Made by a program: the position numbers and the translations under genes. A stretch of DNA of 9,206 bases, from positions 1 to 9,206 of the forward strand of contig JACCUM010000033.1 of the NCBI GenBank assembly GCA_013811805.1, written 5' to 3'. The notes beneath the pieces were generated by a model. That model had not been told where the DNA came from. It ran no database searches and saw only the letters and a program-made list of their open reading frames with translations. The DNA is from Geodermatophilaceae bacterium. GTDB lineage: Bacteria; Actinomycetota; Actinomycetes; Mycobacteriales; Geodermatophilaceae. Shown in pieces: positions 1 through 7,228 of this stretch. How positions within the stretch are numbered: the stretch's first letter is position 1; every line of letters begins with the position of its first letter.

Positions 1-973
1 TCGCGTGGGTGAGCTGGAACTGCCAGGCGCGCAGCGTACGGAACACCTCATCGGCACCGGTCATGTCCGGCGTCGCCGCCTCGATCACCGCACCGGTTTC
101 CTCGAACGCGGTCACCGCGGCGGTCAGTACGTCGAGGATCTCCGACTCCACCGTGAACTGACCCCCGAGATCGGGAGACCAGGCCAGCTTGAGCCCGGTC
201 AGGTCGCGCTCGAGGTCGATGTCAAAGGCAGCCCCGGGGGTCTGCAGAGCGATCGGGGAGCGGGGATCCGGGCCGGCGATCACCGAGAGCATCAGCGCGG
301 CGTCGGCGACCGTACGAGCCATCGGTCCCTGGACGCCCATCGTCGCCCAGCCGGCCGATGTGGGGTAGGTCGGAACCCGGCCCGGCGACGGGCGCAGGCC
401 TACGACGTTGTTCCACGCGGCGGGGTTGCGCAGCGAGCCGCCCATGTCGCTGCCGTCGGCCAACGGCTGGAAGCCGCAGGCCAGCGCCACGGCAGCGCCA
501 CCACTGGACCCACCGGCCGATCGAGTCGGGTCGTAGGCATTGCCGGTCGCCCCGAAGAGGGGGTTGAAGGTCTGCGATCCGGCTGCGAACTCGGGAACGT
601 TCGTCTTTCCGGTCGTCACCACCCCGGCGTCGTGCAGCCGCTCGATGATCAACTCGTCAGCCTCGGGTACGAACTCCGCGTGCACCGGAGAGCCGAACGT
701 GGTCAGGAGGCCACCGGTCAGATGGGTGTCCTTGTGGGCCATCGGCAGGCCATGCAGCGCGCCGATCTCGCGGCCCTCGACCAGTTGGCGATCGGCCTCG
801 TCAGCTGCGTCCAGAGCTCGGTCGGCGTCCAGGCTCACGATCGCATTGACCGCTGGATTGAACCGTTCAATCTGGTCGAGATGGGCCTGCAGCACTTGCC
901 GGGCGGTCAATTCGCGGGAGCGAATGGCCGCGGCCAGTTCCCGGGCAGTACGGAAAACCAACTCGTCGGTCAC
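1..973 (-). CDS. Amidase-signature family hydrolase (3' end cut by window edge)
   Basis: This is a serine hydrolase of the amidase signature family, which cleaves carboxamide bonds and releases ammonia or an amine. My translation from a GTG at 973 stays open for 324 codons to the left edge, so the C-terminal part lies outside the window. The classic Ser-cisSer-Lys triad is visible: Lys81 in GLPMAHKD, Ser156 in the glycine/serine-rich GGSSGG loop, and Ser180 in DMGGSLRNPA. The spacings (75 and 24 residues) equal those of FAAH (K142, S217, S241), so the enzyme is probably active. The N-terminus (RTARELAAAIRSRELTA) matches the usual family start, and no in-frame ATG or GTG is seen in the roughly 50 bases above 973. 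The ribosome binding site is poor and translation may be near-leaderless. The gene is divergent from the TRAP operon. Substrate cannot be read from the sequence; aryl- and alkyl-amide amidases and Asn/Gln amidases share these motifs. Confidence 0.93.
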   Translation of the reverse strand, partial: MTDELVFRTARELAAAIRSRELTARQVLQAHLDQIERFNPAVNAIVSLDADRALDAADEADRQLVEGREIGALHGLPMAHKDTHLTGGLLTTFGSPVHAEFVPEADELIIERLHDAGVVTTGKTNVPEFAAGSQTFNPLFGATGNAYDPTRSAGGSSGGAAVALACGFQPLADGSDMGGSLRNPAAWNNVVGLRPSPGRVPTYPTSAGWATMGVQGPMARTVADAALMLSVIAGPDPRSPIALQTPGAAFDIDLERDLTGLKLAWSPDLGGQFTVESEILDVLTAAVTAFEETGAVIEAATPDMTGADEVFRTLRAWQFQLTHA

Positions 974-1079
974 CGGGCCGAGACTGCCACGAACCCCGGC
1001 CGGGCGGCGAGTTCGGCCGGTTGTGGAGCGAACCGCCGTTATCGCGTGTCGCTCAGCGCAGGCAATCGGCCAACGGGCG

Positions 1080-1093
1080 CACCCGCACGGGTG
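1080..1093. promoter_or_regulatory. 14-base palindrome between amidase and TRAP operon (possible operator)
   Basis: CACCCG-CA-CGGGTG is a perfect 6-base inverted repeat with a 2-base spacer. It lies 42 bases before the permease ATG, inside the 162-base divergent intergenic region. Its form and position suit a dimeric repressor able to control both directions. In such GC-rich DNA a 6-base arm can arise by chance. I found no convincing -10/-35 pair to anchor it. Confidence 0.25.
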
Positions 1094-1135
1094 GCACTCG
1101 CGCTGCAAGGTACATGCCGAAAGAATGCGCAGACC

Positions 1136-3256
1136 ATGAAACAGCGCCCGGGAGCCGGCAGCGCCGCGCATGATCGCGACGGGGTGACCGACCGCGGTGC
1201 CGTACCCGAGCGGCCGGTGCTGGCTGAGGATGTGCCAACCGAGGCAGAGGGGGAGCGGCCGGCCCGGATCCTGAGCGGTCGCCTGCAACTCGCCCTGAGC
1301 GGCGTGGCCGCGCTGGTGTCGATGTACGCGATCTACAACGTGTTCTCGCCGTTCACGGTGCTTCCGTACCGGATCATCTTTCTCGCGGTCGTGCTGCCGC
1401 TGACTTTCCTGCTGTACCGGCCGGCGTTGAGCATCCTGCGGCGGCGCAAGAGCGGAGAGGACGCCGAAGCCAGCGAAACGGACGGGGGCAAGGTACGGCC
1501 CGATCGACCGACCCTGTGGGATTGGCTGCTCGCCGGCTTGTCCATCTTCGTGACGTTGTGGCCTTTGATCGGCGGGTTCGACGCCTACCTGGCACGCAGC
1601 TTCGCGCCGTTCATCATCGACGTCGTCTGCGGGTTCACCGTTGTCGCGCTGGTGCTTCTGGCGACGTGGCGCACGGTCGGTCCGGTACTGCCGATCATCG
1701 TTGCGATCTTCATTCTGTACGCCTACTTCGGTGCGCTGATCCCGGACGGCTGGTTGATCGGGCACCGCGGGTACGGGCTGTCGAGGCTGACCTCGCAGTT
1801 CGTCATGGGTACGGAGGGCATCTTCGGCGTACCGCTGGATGTCGCGGCGACCTACATCATCCTGTTCACCATCTACGGCGCGGTGCTGGAGCTGTCCGGC
1901 GCAGGCCAGTTCTTCCTCGACATCAGCCTCGCGGCGTTCCGCAAATCCCGTACCGCGCCTGGTCGTACGGTGACGATGGCCGGTTTCCTGCTGGGCACGG
2001 TCTCGGGGTCCTCGACGGCCACGACTGTGAGCCTGGGCTCGGTGGCCTGGCCGATCCTCAAACGTGCCGGTTATCCGCGCGAAGCCGGCGGTGGTGTGCT
2101 CGCCGCGGCCGGCATCGGCGCCATCCTGTCGCCACCGACCTTGGGTGCGGCCGCGTTCATCATCGCCGAGCTTCTGCGGGTCTCCTACCTCGAAGTGCTC
2201 GGGTATGCACTGATTCCCACGCTGCTCTATTACCTCGGAATCTTCCTGGCGATCGAGTTCGACGCCCGCCGCTTCGGCGTACGCGATATCGAGATCAGCC
2301 AACTCGGATTCTGGAAGTTGTTGGGGCGCTTCGGGTACCACTTCAGCTCGCTGGTGATCATCGTCGTCCTTCTGGCGCTGGGTCAGTCCGCGTTCAAAGC
2401 AGTCGTGTACGCGTCGCTCCTGGCCTTTCTGCTGTCCTTTTTGGACAAGCGGCATCGGATGACACCGCCCAGAGTCTTTGCCGCACTTGCCAAGGGAGCG
2501 TCCGGTGTTCTGCCTGTGGCGGCGACCTGCGCAGCGGCGGGGCTCATCGTCGCGGTGCTGACGATCACCGGTCTCGGCCTGGATCTGTCCGGGATCATCG
2601 TCGATCTGGCCGACGTGCTGTCGAGCAATCCCACCATGGTGCTGGTGCTGACGACGCTCTTCGCGGCGATCGCGGTGATCCTGCTCGGACTTGCAGTGCC
2701 GGTCACCGCGTCGTTCATCATCGCCGCCGTCATCATCGCGCCGGCGCTGACCACGCTCGGGGTCGGGACGCCCGAGGCGTACATGTTCATCTTCTACTAC
2801 GCGGTGCTGTCCGAGGTGAGCCCGCCGACGGCCCTGGCAGCGGTGGCTGCGGCTGCGATCACCGGTGGCAACGCGAACAAGACGATGCTGGCCACCTGGA
2901 AGTACACCCTGCCCGCTTTCCTGGTGCCCTTCGCCTTTGTCCTGGCTCCGGCCGGCGCCGGTCTGATCGCCGACGCGCCGTTCGGCCAGACGGTGCTGGT
3001 CACCGTGATCTCCGCGGTGGCCGTGGCAGGACTGGCCGTCGTGACCGGCCAGTGGATGTTCGGTCCAGCCGGGCCGATCGAACGGATCCTGTGCCTGGTC
3101 GGTGCCCTGTTCCTGCTCTACCTCGAGCCGATCACAGTCCTGATCGGGCTGGGCAGCGTGCTCGTGGCTGTCGTCGTACACCTACTGACTCGAAAGACCC
3201 GCACCGCACCGGATCCCAATACCGAAGCACGATCACCACAGGAGGTTTCATCGTGA
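1136..3256 (+). CDS. TRAP transporter fused permease (4TM+12TM, TAXI type)
   Basis: This is the membrane part of a tripartite ATP-independent periplasmic-type (TRAP) importer. Families of this kind take up organic acids or related solutes, driven by an ion gradient. At 706 residues it has the length of the fused form, in which the small DctQ-like and large DctM-like subunits are one chain. A charged tail of about 50 residues precedes the first hydrophobic segments (about 50-100). A charged loop follows (about 102-128), then many membrane spans to about 684. The fused-permease signature GTVSGSSTATTV is at 287-298, followed by LKRAGYP (308-314) and SPPTLGAAAFIIAEL (332-346). A second half-site, SEVSPPTALAAV, is at 559-570. 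The start is the ATG at 1136, preceded by a weak purine run (GAAAGAA). The frame also stays open far upstream, but there it is only antisense to the amidase. The gene is coupled to the TAXI gene by a 4-base overlap. Substrate unknown. Confidence 0.95.
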   Translation: MKQRPGAGSAAHDRDGVTDRGAVPERPVLAEDVPTEAEGERPARILSGRLQLALSGVAALVSMYAIYNVFSPFTVLPYRIIFLAVVLPLTFLLYRPALSILRRRKSGEDAEASETDGGKVRPDRPTLWDWLLAGLSIFVTLWPLIGGFDAYLARSFAPFIIDVVCGFTVVALVLLATWRTVGPVLPIIVAIFILYAYFGALIPDGWLIGHRGYGLSRLTSQFVMGTEGIFGVPLDVAATYIILFTIYGAVLELSGAGQFFLDISLAAFRKSRTAPGRTVTMAGFLLGTVSGSSTATTVSLGSVAWPILKRAGYPREAGGGVLAAAGIGAILSPPTLGAAAFIIAELLRVSYLEVLGYALIPTLLYYLGIFLAIEFDARRFGVRDIEISQLGFWKLLGRFGYHFSSLVIIVVLLALGQSAFKAVVYASLLAFLLSFLDKRHRMTPPRVFAALAKGASGVLPVAATCAAAGLIVAVLTITGLGLDLSGIIVDLADVLSSNPTMVLVLTTLFAAIAVILLGLAVPVTASFIIAAVIIAPALTTLGVGTPEAYMFIFYYAVLSEVSPPTALAAVAAAAITGGNANKTMLATWKYTLPAFLVPFAFVLAPAGAGLIADAPFGQTVLVTVISAVAVAGLAVVTGQWMFGPAGPIERILCLVGALFLLYLEPITVLIGLGSVLVAVVVHLLTRKTRTAPDPNTEARSPQEVSS
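3241..3245 (+). promoter_or_regulatory. Shine-Dalgarno that decides the TAXI gene start
   Basis: GGAGG lies 7 bases before the GTG at 3253, the ideal distance. The GTG overlaps the permease stop as GTGA, the usual layout for translational coupling. This favours GTG 3253 over the in-frame ATG at 3271, which has only a weaker AGGCAGGG-like run before it. Confidence 0.75.
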
Positions 3257-4293
3257 GGCAGGGTTTCATCATGAGACGAAGGTCTGGATATGGCATCGCC
3301 GCGCTGGCCGCCGGGGCTCTGGTCCTGTCCGGCTGCACCGAGGCCGGTGGTGGCGGAAGCGGGGGCGGAAGCGGCGGTGGCGGCGGCGAGGAGGAAGCCG
3401 GCTGCGCCGCACCGGAAGAGAGCGGCCGACTGTCCATCGCCACCGGTAACACGACCGGGGTCTATTACATTCTCGGCGGCGGCCTGGCCCAGGTGCTCAC
3501 CGACAACGTCGAGGGCATCGAGGCCACGGCTGAGGCGACCAACGCGTCGGCAGAAAACATCAGGTTCGTCTGCGCCGGGGACAGCGACATCGGATTCACC
3601 CTGGCTGACACCGCCGCCGACGCGGTCAACGGGGCCGCCTCCTTCGAGGACGCTGCCCAGCCCGTACAGGCGCTGGCCCGGATCTACAGCAACTACACCC
3701 AGGTGTTCGTCCGGGCCGACGCCGGGATCGAGTCGATCACCGACATGGCCGGTAAGCGCGTCTCCACGGGTTCACCGAACTCCGGCACCGAAGTGATCGC
3801 GCTGCGGCTATTGGAGGCCAATGACCTGACCCCGGATGACATCGAGCAGCAGAGCCTGGGCCTCCCGGAGAGCGTGCAAGGGATGAAGGACGGCACGATC
3901 GATGCCCTGGTCTGGTCCGGGGGATTGCCGACCGGAGGGATCACCGACCTGGTCACCTCACTGGGCACCGACGTCACGGCGTTGCCCCTCACCGACGAGT
4001 TGGCCTTTCTCCAAGAGACCTATGGCGAGGCCTATACCGAGGGTTCGATCCCGGCCGACGCGTACGGCCTGGACGAGGACATCCCGACCGTCGTGGTACC
4101 GAACCTGCTCGTGGTCAGCGATGCGATGAGCGAGGATCTCGCGTACGAGATCACCAAGGCGATCTTCGAGAACCTCGACACCCTCGCCACGGTGCACCCG
4201 GAGGCCGAGAACATCTCGCTGGACACCGCGACCGAAACCGAACCGGTGGAGGTGCACCCCGGCGCTCAGCGGTACTTCGACGAGCAGGGCTAG
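3253..4293 (+). CDS. TAXI family TRAP transporter solute-binding lipoprotein
   Basis: This is the extracytoplasmic substrate receptor of the TRAP importer. From GTG 3253 it has 346 residues (340 from the alternative ATG 3271). A short basic stretch and hydrophobic segment (about 8-27) lead to a lipobox, LVLSGC, with Cys28 as the predicted lipidated residue. This fits anchoring to the outer face of the membrane in a Gram-positive. A Gly/Ser-rich linker with an acidic end (about 32-48) follows. The receptor domain begins near 60 with SIATGNTTGVYYILGGGLA, the TAXI-type ligand-binding opening, and continues with IGFTLADTAADAV, SPNSGTEVIALRLLEA and ALVWSGGLPT. These match the TAXI branch rather than the DctP branch of TRAP receptors. 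The mature length is normal and the reading frame is intact. It is co-transcribed with the fused permease. The ligand cannot be deduced; glutamate and other small carboxylates are known for some relatives. Confidence 0.94.
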   Translation: MRQGFIMRRRSGYGIAALAAGALVLSGCTEAGGGGSGGGSGGGGGEEEAGCAAPEESGRLSIATGNTTGVYYILGGGLAQVLTDNVEGIEATAEATNASAENIRFVCAGDSDIGFTLADTAADAVNGAASFEDAAQPVQALARIYSNYTQVFVRADAGIESITDMAGKRVSTGSPNSGTEVIALRLLEANDLTPDDIEQQSLGLPESVQGMKDGTIDALVWSGGLPTGGITDLVTSLGTDVTALPLTDELAFLQETYGEAYTEGSIPADAYGLDEDIPTVVVPNLLVVSDAMSEDLAYEITKAIFENLDTLATVHPEAENISLDTATETEPVEVHPGAQRYFDEQG

Positions 4294-4318
4294 CTACGCA
4301 ACTCACGGAACTCGCACT

Positions 4319-4374
4319 CATGATCGTGAGCCCCTCGACGTGAACTGTCTCAGGCCGAGGCGCACACGATCATG
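4319..4374. terminator. Large inverted repeat between convergent genes (possible bidirectional terminator or dispersed repeat)
   Basis: CATGATCGTG (4319-4328) and CACGATCATG (4365-4374) are perfect 10-base inverted copies. Nested inside them, CCTCG (4333-4337) can pair with CGAGG (4356-4360). The element lies between the stops of two convergent genes, 25 bases after the TAXI stop and 8 bases beyond the stop of the minus-strand gene. No T-run follows on either strand, so an intrinsic terminator is plausible but not textbook. The left arm with its flanks, CTCATGATCGTGAG, is itself nearly palindromic, which would also fit a protein-binding site or a dispersed intergenic repeat. Confidence 0.45.
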
Positions 4375-4381
4375 GAGCCTG

Positions 4382-4633
4382 CTAGTAACGTACCGGTGGG
4401 TCCGGGGGCAGGCGTCGGTCATCGACGATCGGACGTCGGTCATCGACGACCGTGTGCTGGGTACGGCTGCGCTGTGAGTTGATCACCAGCGACATGATCA
4501 GCCCGAGGATTCCGACGGCCATCAGGATGTAGCCGACGATGTTGACGTTGACCACCGAGATGACGTCACGGTCCAGAGCGAAAGCAAGGACCCCCCCAAG
4601 AGCGATCAGAAAGATTGACGTTCCTAGTGCCAT
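4382..4633 (-). CDS. Small two-helix membrane protein, DUF6458-like
   Basis: This is an 83-residue protein of unknown function, similar in layout to the DUF6458 small membrane proteins common in actinobacteria. It has two hydrophobic segments, about 5-20 (SIFLIALGGVLAFAL) and about 33-51 (VGYILMAVGILGLIMSLVI). Between them is a short stretch, DRDVISVVNVN, and after them a charged, proline-ending tail (VVDDRRPIVDDRRLPPDPP). The start is the ATG at 4633, preceded by a strong AGGGGAGG ribosome binding site 7 bases away. An open frame continues to 4693 but would add 20 residues with no such site. The gene is convergent with the TAXI gene and divergent from trmL across about 99 bases. Function unknown; the family assignment rests on recalled sequence pattern. 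Confidence 0.85.
   Translation of the reverse strand: MALGTSIFLIALGGVLAFALDRDVISVVNVNIVGYILMAVGILGLIMSLVINSQRSRTQHTVVDDRRPIVDDRRLPPDPPVRY
4413..4449. repeat. Tandem 16-base direct repeat in the small membrane protein gene
   Basis: CGTCGGTCATCGACGA occurs at 4413-4428 and again at 4434-4449, a 21-base period that keeps the frame. It encodes the duplicated VDDRR element of the C-terminal tail (VVDDRRP-IVDDRRL). This looks like a recent in-frame duplication. Confidence 0.85.
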
Positions 4634-4640
4634 GGTGGTT

Positions 4641-4648
4641 CCTCCCCT
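4641..4648 (-). promoter_or_regulatory. Strong Shine-Dalgarno fixing the start of the small membrane protein
   Basis: On the minus strand AGGGGAGG ends 7 bases before the ATG at 4633. It is among the best ribosome binding sites in the window and suggests high expression of this short protein. Confidence 0.8.
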
Positions 4649-4732
4649 AACGACCGACGACGTCGCCAGCCTACGTCGAGCATCTTGCCTCATCAGCGTC
4701 TTACGTCGTCAGGTTTGGGGTCGTGAGAACGT

Positions 4733-5197
4733 GTGGCTGTGTTTCGGATCGTGTACTTCCAGCCGCGGATCCCGCCGAACACCGGCAATGCCATCCGGCT
4801 CGCAGCGGTCACGGGGTGCGAGTTGCATCTGGTCGAGCCGTTGGGCTTCGACCTGTCCGACGCGCAGCTGCGCCGTGCCGGACTGGACTATCACGACCTG
4901 GCCAGCCTCACTGTGCACCAAGACCTCGGCGCTGCATGGAACGCTGTGCTGCCGGCGCGGGTCTTCGCCTTCACCTCGCATGCGGTCCGGTCCTACGCCG
5001 ACGTGGCCTACCAGCCCGGTGACGTCCTGCTGTTCGGACCGGAGCCGACCGGACTGCCGGCTGAGGTCCTCGACGATCCGCATGTCACTGACGCGCTGCA
5101 GATTCCGATGCAACCGGCACGACGCTCGCTGAATCTGGCCAACGCGACGGCGATAGCGGTGTACGAGGCCTGGCGTCAGCACGACTTTCGGGTCTGA
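4733..5197 (+). CDS. trmL: tRNA (cytidine(34)-2'-O)-methyltransferase TrmL
   Basis: This is a SPOUT-class methyltransferase that uses S-adenosylmethionine to 2'-O-methylate the wobble nucleotide (C34 or cmnm5U34) of certain leucine tRNAs in the cytoplasm. The protein has 154 residues, the normal family length, and nearly the whole chain is the SPOUT knot domain. Family landmarks are present in order: IVYFQPRIPPNTGNAIRLAA (6-25), LHLVEPLGFDLSDAQLRRAG (31-50), LDYHDLAS (51-58), the knot motif LLFGPEPTGLP (99-109), and IPMQPARRSLNLANATAIAVYEA (124-146), which closes the cofactor site. The start is taken as the GTG at 4733 with a weak upstream site; GTG 4739 is an alternative two codons on. The gene stands alone on the plus strand, divergent from the small membrane protein and convergent with the dehydrogenase gene with 13 bases between stops. 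Sibling families (TrmH, RlmB) are longer, which supports TrmL. Confidence 0.94.
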   Translation: MAVFRIVYFQPRIPPNTGNAIRLAAVTGCELHLVEPLGFDLSDAQLRRAGLDYHDLASLTVHQDLGAAWNAVLPARVFAFTSHAVRSYADVAYQPGDVLLFGPEPTGLPAEVLDDPHVTDALQIPMQPARRSLNLANATAIAVYEAWRQHDFRV

Positions 5198-5210
5198 GCC
5201 ACGTGATCGG

Positions 5211-7061
5211 TCAGAAGGCTGCTTCGTCGAGCTCCATGATTGCGTTGTCGGTGGCCTCGCAGATCGCCCGCTGGGCGGTGATCGTCGGCAGCACCTGAGT
5301 GGCGAAGAACCGCGACACGGTGAGCTTGCCCTCGTAGAAGCGCTGATCCTTGGTCGAGACCCCACCGCGGCCCAGGGCAGCAAGGGCCACCTCCGCCTGA
5401 CGCATCAACAGCCAACCGGTCACCAGATCGCCCATGCACAGCAGCAGTCGTGACGTGTTCTGCCCGACCTTGTAAAGGCTGGTCGGATCCTGCTGCGAGT
5501 CGGCCGCCTGGCCCATCATGGCTCCGATCATGTGCTGGATGTCGCCCAACGCTGTTGCCAGCAGCGCTCGTTCGTCCTTCAGCCGTCCGTTGCCCACCTC
5601 GTTGTCGATGCAAGCCTGGATCTCCTTGGTCAGGAACCCAAGGCCTTGCCCCTGATCACGAATGATCTTCCGGAAGAACAGGTCCATTCCCTGGATCGCA
5701 GTCGTCCCTTCGTACAGTGTGTCGATCTTGGCGTCACGGATGTACTGCTCGATCGGGTAGTCCTGCAGGTATCCCGAACCGCCGAGAGTCTGGAGCGACT
5801 CAGCGCTCAGGATTGCGTAGGCCCGCTCGGAGCCATAGCCCTTGACGATCGGCAACAGCAGGTCGTTGACCCGAGAGGCGAGTCGAGCCTCGTCGCTGTC
5901 ACTGCCCCCGCGCGCCTCGGCATCGATCACCTGGTCCTGGAGGCTTGCGGTATAGAGGTACAGCGCCCGCATGCCCTCGGCATAGGCCTTCTGGGTCAAC
6001 AGGGATCGGCGAACGTCCGGGTGATGGATGATCGACACCCGAGGAGCGGCCTTGTTCGCGGATTGAGAGAGATCCGCGCCCTGGATCCGCTCCTTCGCGA
6101 AGGCCAGAGCAACCTGATAGCCAGCCGACAGTTGGGCAATCGCCTTGGTCCCCACCATCATTCGGGCGTTCTCTATCACCTTGAACATCTGTGCCATGCC
6201 GTTGTGCACGTCGCCTACGAGCCATCCAACGGCCGGGGTTCCGTTCTGGCCGAACGTCATCTCGCACGTTGTGGAGGCCTTGAGCCCCATCTTCTTCTCG
6301 ACGTTGGTGACGTAGACGCCGTTGCGCTCGCCGAGTTTCCCGGTCTCCCAGTCGAAATGGAACTTGGGAACGATGAATAGTGACAGCCCCTTGCTACCGG
6401 TGCGGGCGCCCTCGGGGCGGGCCAGGACGAGGTGCACGATCTGGTCGGTCAGGTCGTGTTCGGCGCCGCTGATGAACCGCTTGACGCCCTCGATGTGCCA
6501 CGTGCCGTCGGTCCGTCGAACCGCCTTGGTGGTGCCGGCGCCGACGTCGGATCCGGCGTCTGGCTCGGTGAGCACCATGGTTCCGGTCCACTTGTGGTCG
6601 ATCCAGGTCTGTACGGCCCGCCTCTGCCCGGGTGTCCCGATCGGGTCGATCACCGCGGCGAACGCCGCACCGGACATGTACATGAACACGGCCGGGTTAG
6701 CCCCCAGCACCATCTCGTTGACCGCCCAGGTCAGCGCCCGCGGTGCTCCGAACCCGCCGAGGTGCTCAGGCAGGCCGACCAGCTGCCAGTCCCCGTCGAT
6801 GATGGCCTGGTAGGACTTCTTGAACGACTCGGGCAGCGTCACCGACGACGTGTCACGATCGAAGACCGGCGGGTTGCGGTCGCTGTCGACATAGGAGGCG
6901 GCTACGGGGCCGGTGGCAACTCGTTCCATTCCGGCCAGGACGCCACGCGCGGTCTGGGTGTCCATGTGGGCGAACGCACCGGCGCCGAAGCGATACTTGG
7001 TGTCCAGCACCTCGAAGAGATTGAACTCGAGGTCGCGCAGATCTGCTGTGTAGTGGCTCAT
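5211..7061 (-). CDS. fadE5: FadE5-like acyl-CoA dehydrogenase
   Basis: This is an FAD-dependent acyl-CoA dehydrogenase catalysing the first step of fatty acid beta-oxidation, fatty acyl-CoA to trans-2-enoyl-CoA. It has 616 residues, much longer than the roughly 380-residue short/medium-chain enzymes. Both ends match mycobacterial FadE5 as I recall it: MSHY...RDLEFNLFEVL at the start and IMELDEAAF at the end. In order there is an N-terminal extension (1-75), the helical N domain (about 76-160), the beta domain with MVLTEPDAGSDVGA (162-175) and LARPEGARTGSKGLSL (213-228), the C-terminal helical domain with LQTLGGSGYLQDYPIEQYIRD (423-443), and an extra helical domain to the end. Glu451 in LYEGTTAIQ is the expected catalytic base. 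The ATG at 7061 is preceded by a GAAAGAG site. A palindromic operator sits 34 bases upstream. No partner beta-oxidation genes lie in the window, so any partner is outside it. Chain-length preference is not visible. Confidence 0.95.
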   Translation of the reverse strand: MSHYTADLRDLEFNLFEVLDTKYRFGAGAFAHMDTQTARGVLAGMERVATGPVAASYVDSDRNPPVFDRDTSSVTLPESFKKSYQAIIDGDWQLVGLPEHLGGFGAPRALTWAVNEMVLGANPAVFMYMSGAAFAAVIDPIGTPGQRRAVQTWIDHKWTGTMVLTEPDAGSDVGAGTTKAVRRTDGTWHIEGVKRFISGAEHDLTDQIVHLVLARPEGARTGSKGLSLFIVPKFHFDWETGKLGERNGVYVTNVEKKMGLKASTTCEMTFGQNGTPAVGWLVGDVHNGMAQMFKVIENARMMVGTKAIAQLSAGYQVALAFAKERIQGADLSQSANKAAPRVSIIHHPDVRRSLLTQKAYAEGMRALYLYTASLQDQVIDAEARGGSDSDEARLASRVNDLLLPIVKGYGSERAYAILSAESLQTLGGSGYLQDYPIEQYIRDAKIDTLYEGTTAIQGMDLFFRKIIRDQGQGLGFLTKEIQACIDNEVGNGRLKDERALLATALGDIQHMIGAMMGQAADSQQDPTSLYKVGQNTSRLLLCMGDLVTGWLLMRQAEVALAALGRGGVSTKDQRFYEGKLTVSRFFATQVLPTITAQRAICEATDNAIMELDEAAF

Positions 7062-7095
7062 CTCGACTCTTTCGATCGGGCGGCCCGGTCCCCGG

Positions 7096-7111
7096 GTTAC
7101 TCACGAGTAAC
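7096..7111 (-). promoter_or_regulatory. Perfect 16-base palindrome at the fadE5 promoter (putative TetR-type operator)
   Basis: On the coding strand GTTACTC-GT-GAGTAAC is a 7-base inverted repeat with a 2-base spacer, 34 bases before the dehydrogenase ATG. A plausible -10 hexamer, TATGTT (plus-strand positions 7109-7114), overlaps its upstream arm, so binding would block transcription initiation. AT-rich arms ending in TAAC stand out against the GC-rich surroundings. The form is typical of TetR-family repressors of fatty-acid degradation genes that respond to acyl-CoA. The specific regulator is not identifiable here. Confidence 0.75.
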
Positions 7112-7190
7112 ATAGCCCAGATACCGCGCCAGTGACCGGCATGGCCCACGTGGCGTCGATCACTTGTGACCCGCCCGCAAGACCCGAACC

Positions 7191-7228
7191 GGCCCTCCTG
7201 TTGACCTCAGCCTATCGAGGTGAGGGCC
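7191..7228 (-). terminator. Hairpin over the stop of the LLM oxidoreductase gene (probable terminator)
   Basis: GGCCCTC (7191-7197) pairs with GAGGGCC (7222-7228). Directly inside, ACCTC (7204-7208) pairs with GAGGT (7217-7221), leaving an 8-base loop that contains the TAG stop and a 6-base bulge on one side. That gives 12 base pairs in all. No U-run follows on the minus strand, which is common for actinobacterial terminators. It would separate the TPR-LLM operon from the dehydrogenase promoter just downstream. Confidence 0.45.

Noticed and set aside
5..1135. Plus-strand open frame extending the TRAP permease upstream by 377 codons
   Set aside because: It is exactly antisense to the amidase, whose triad motifs and FAAH-like spacing prove the minus strand is coding. 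The upstream peptide is Arg/Gly-rich without family features, and permease-like sequence starts only after 1136.
1516..3252. Long plus-strand frame overlapping the permease in another frame and running into the TAXI gene
   Set aside because: The part before 3253 is Arg/His/Asp-rich, as expected from a shifted frame of GC-rich coding DNA. Only the TAXI part from 3253 is real.
3345..3390. Gly-rich repeat in the TAXI gene considered as a separate repeat element
   Set aside because: It simply encodes the flexible linker after the lipidated cysteine, common in actinobacterial lipoproteins, and stays in frame.
5532..7115. Long plus-strand frames opposite the fadE5 gene
   Set aside because: These are antisense shadows produced by high GC at third codon positions. 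The minus strand matches FadE5 from end to end.
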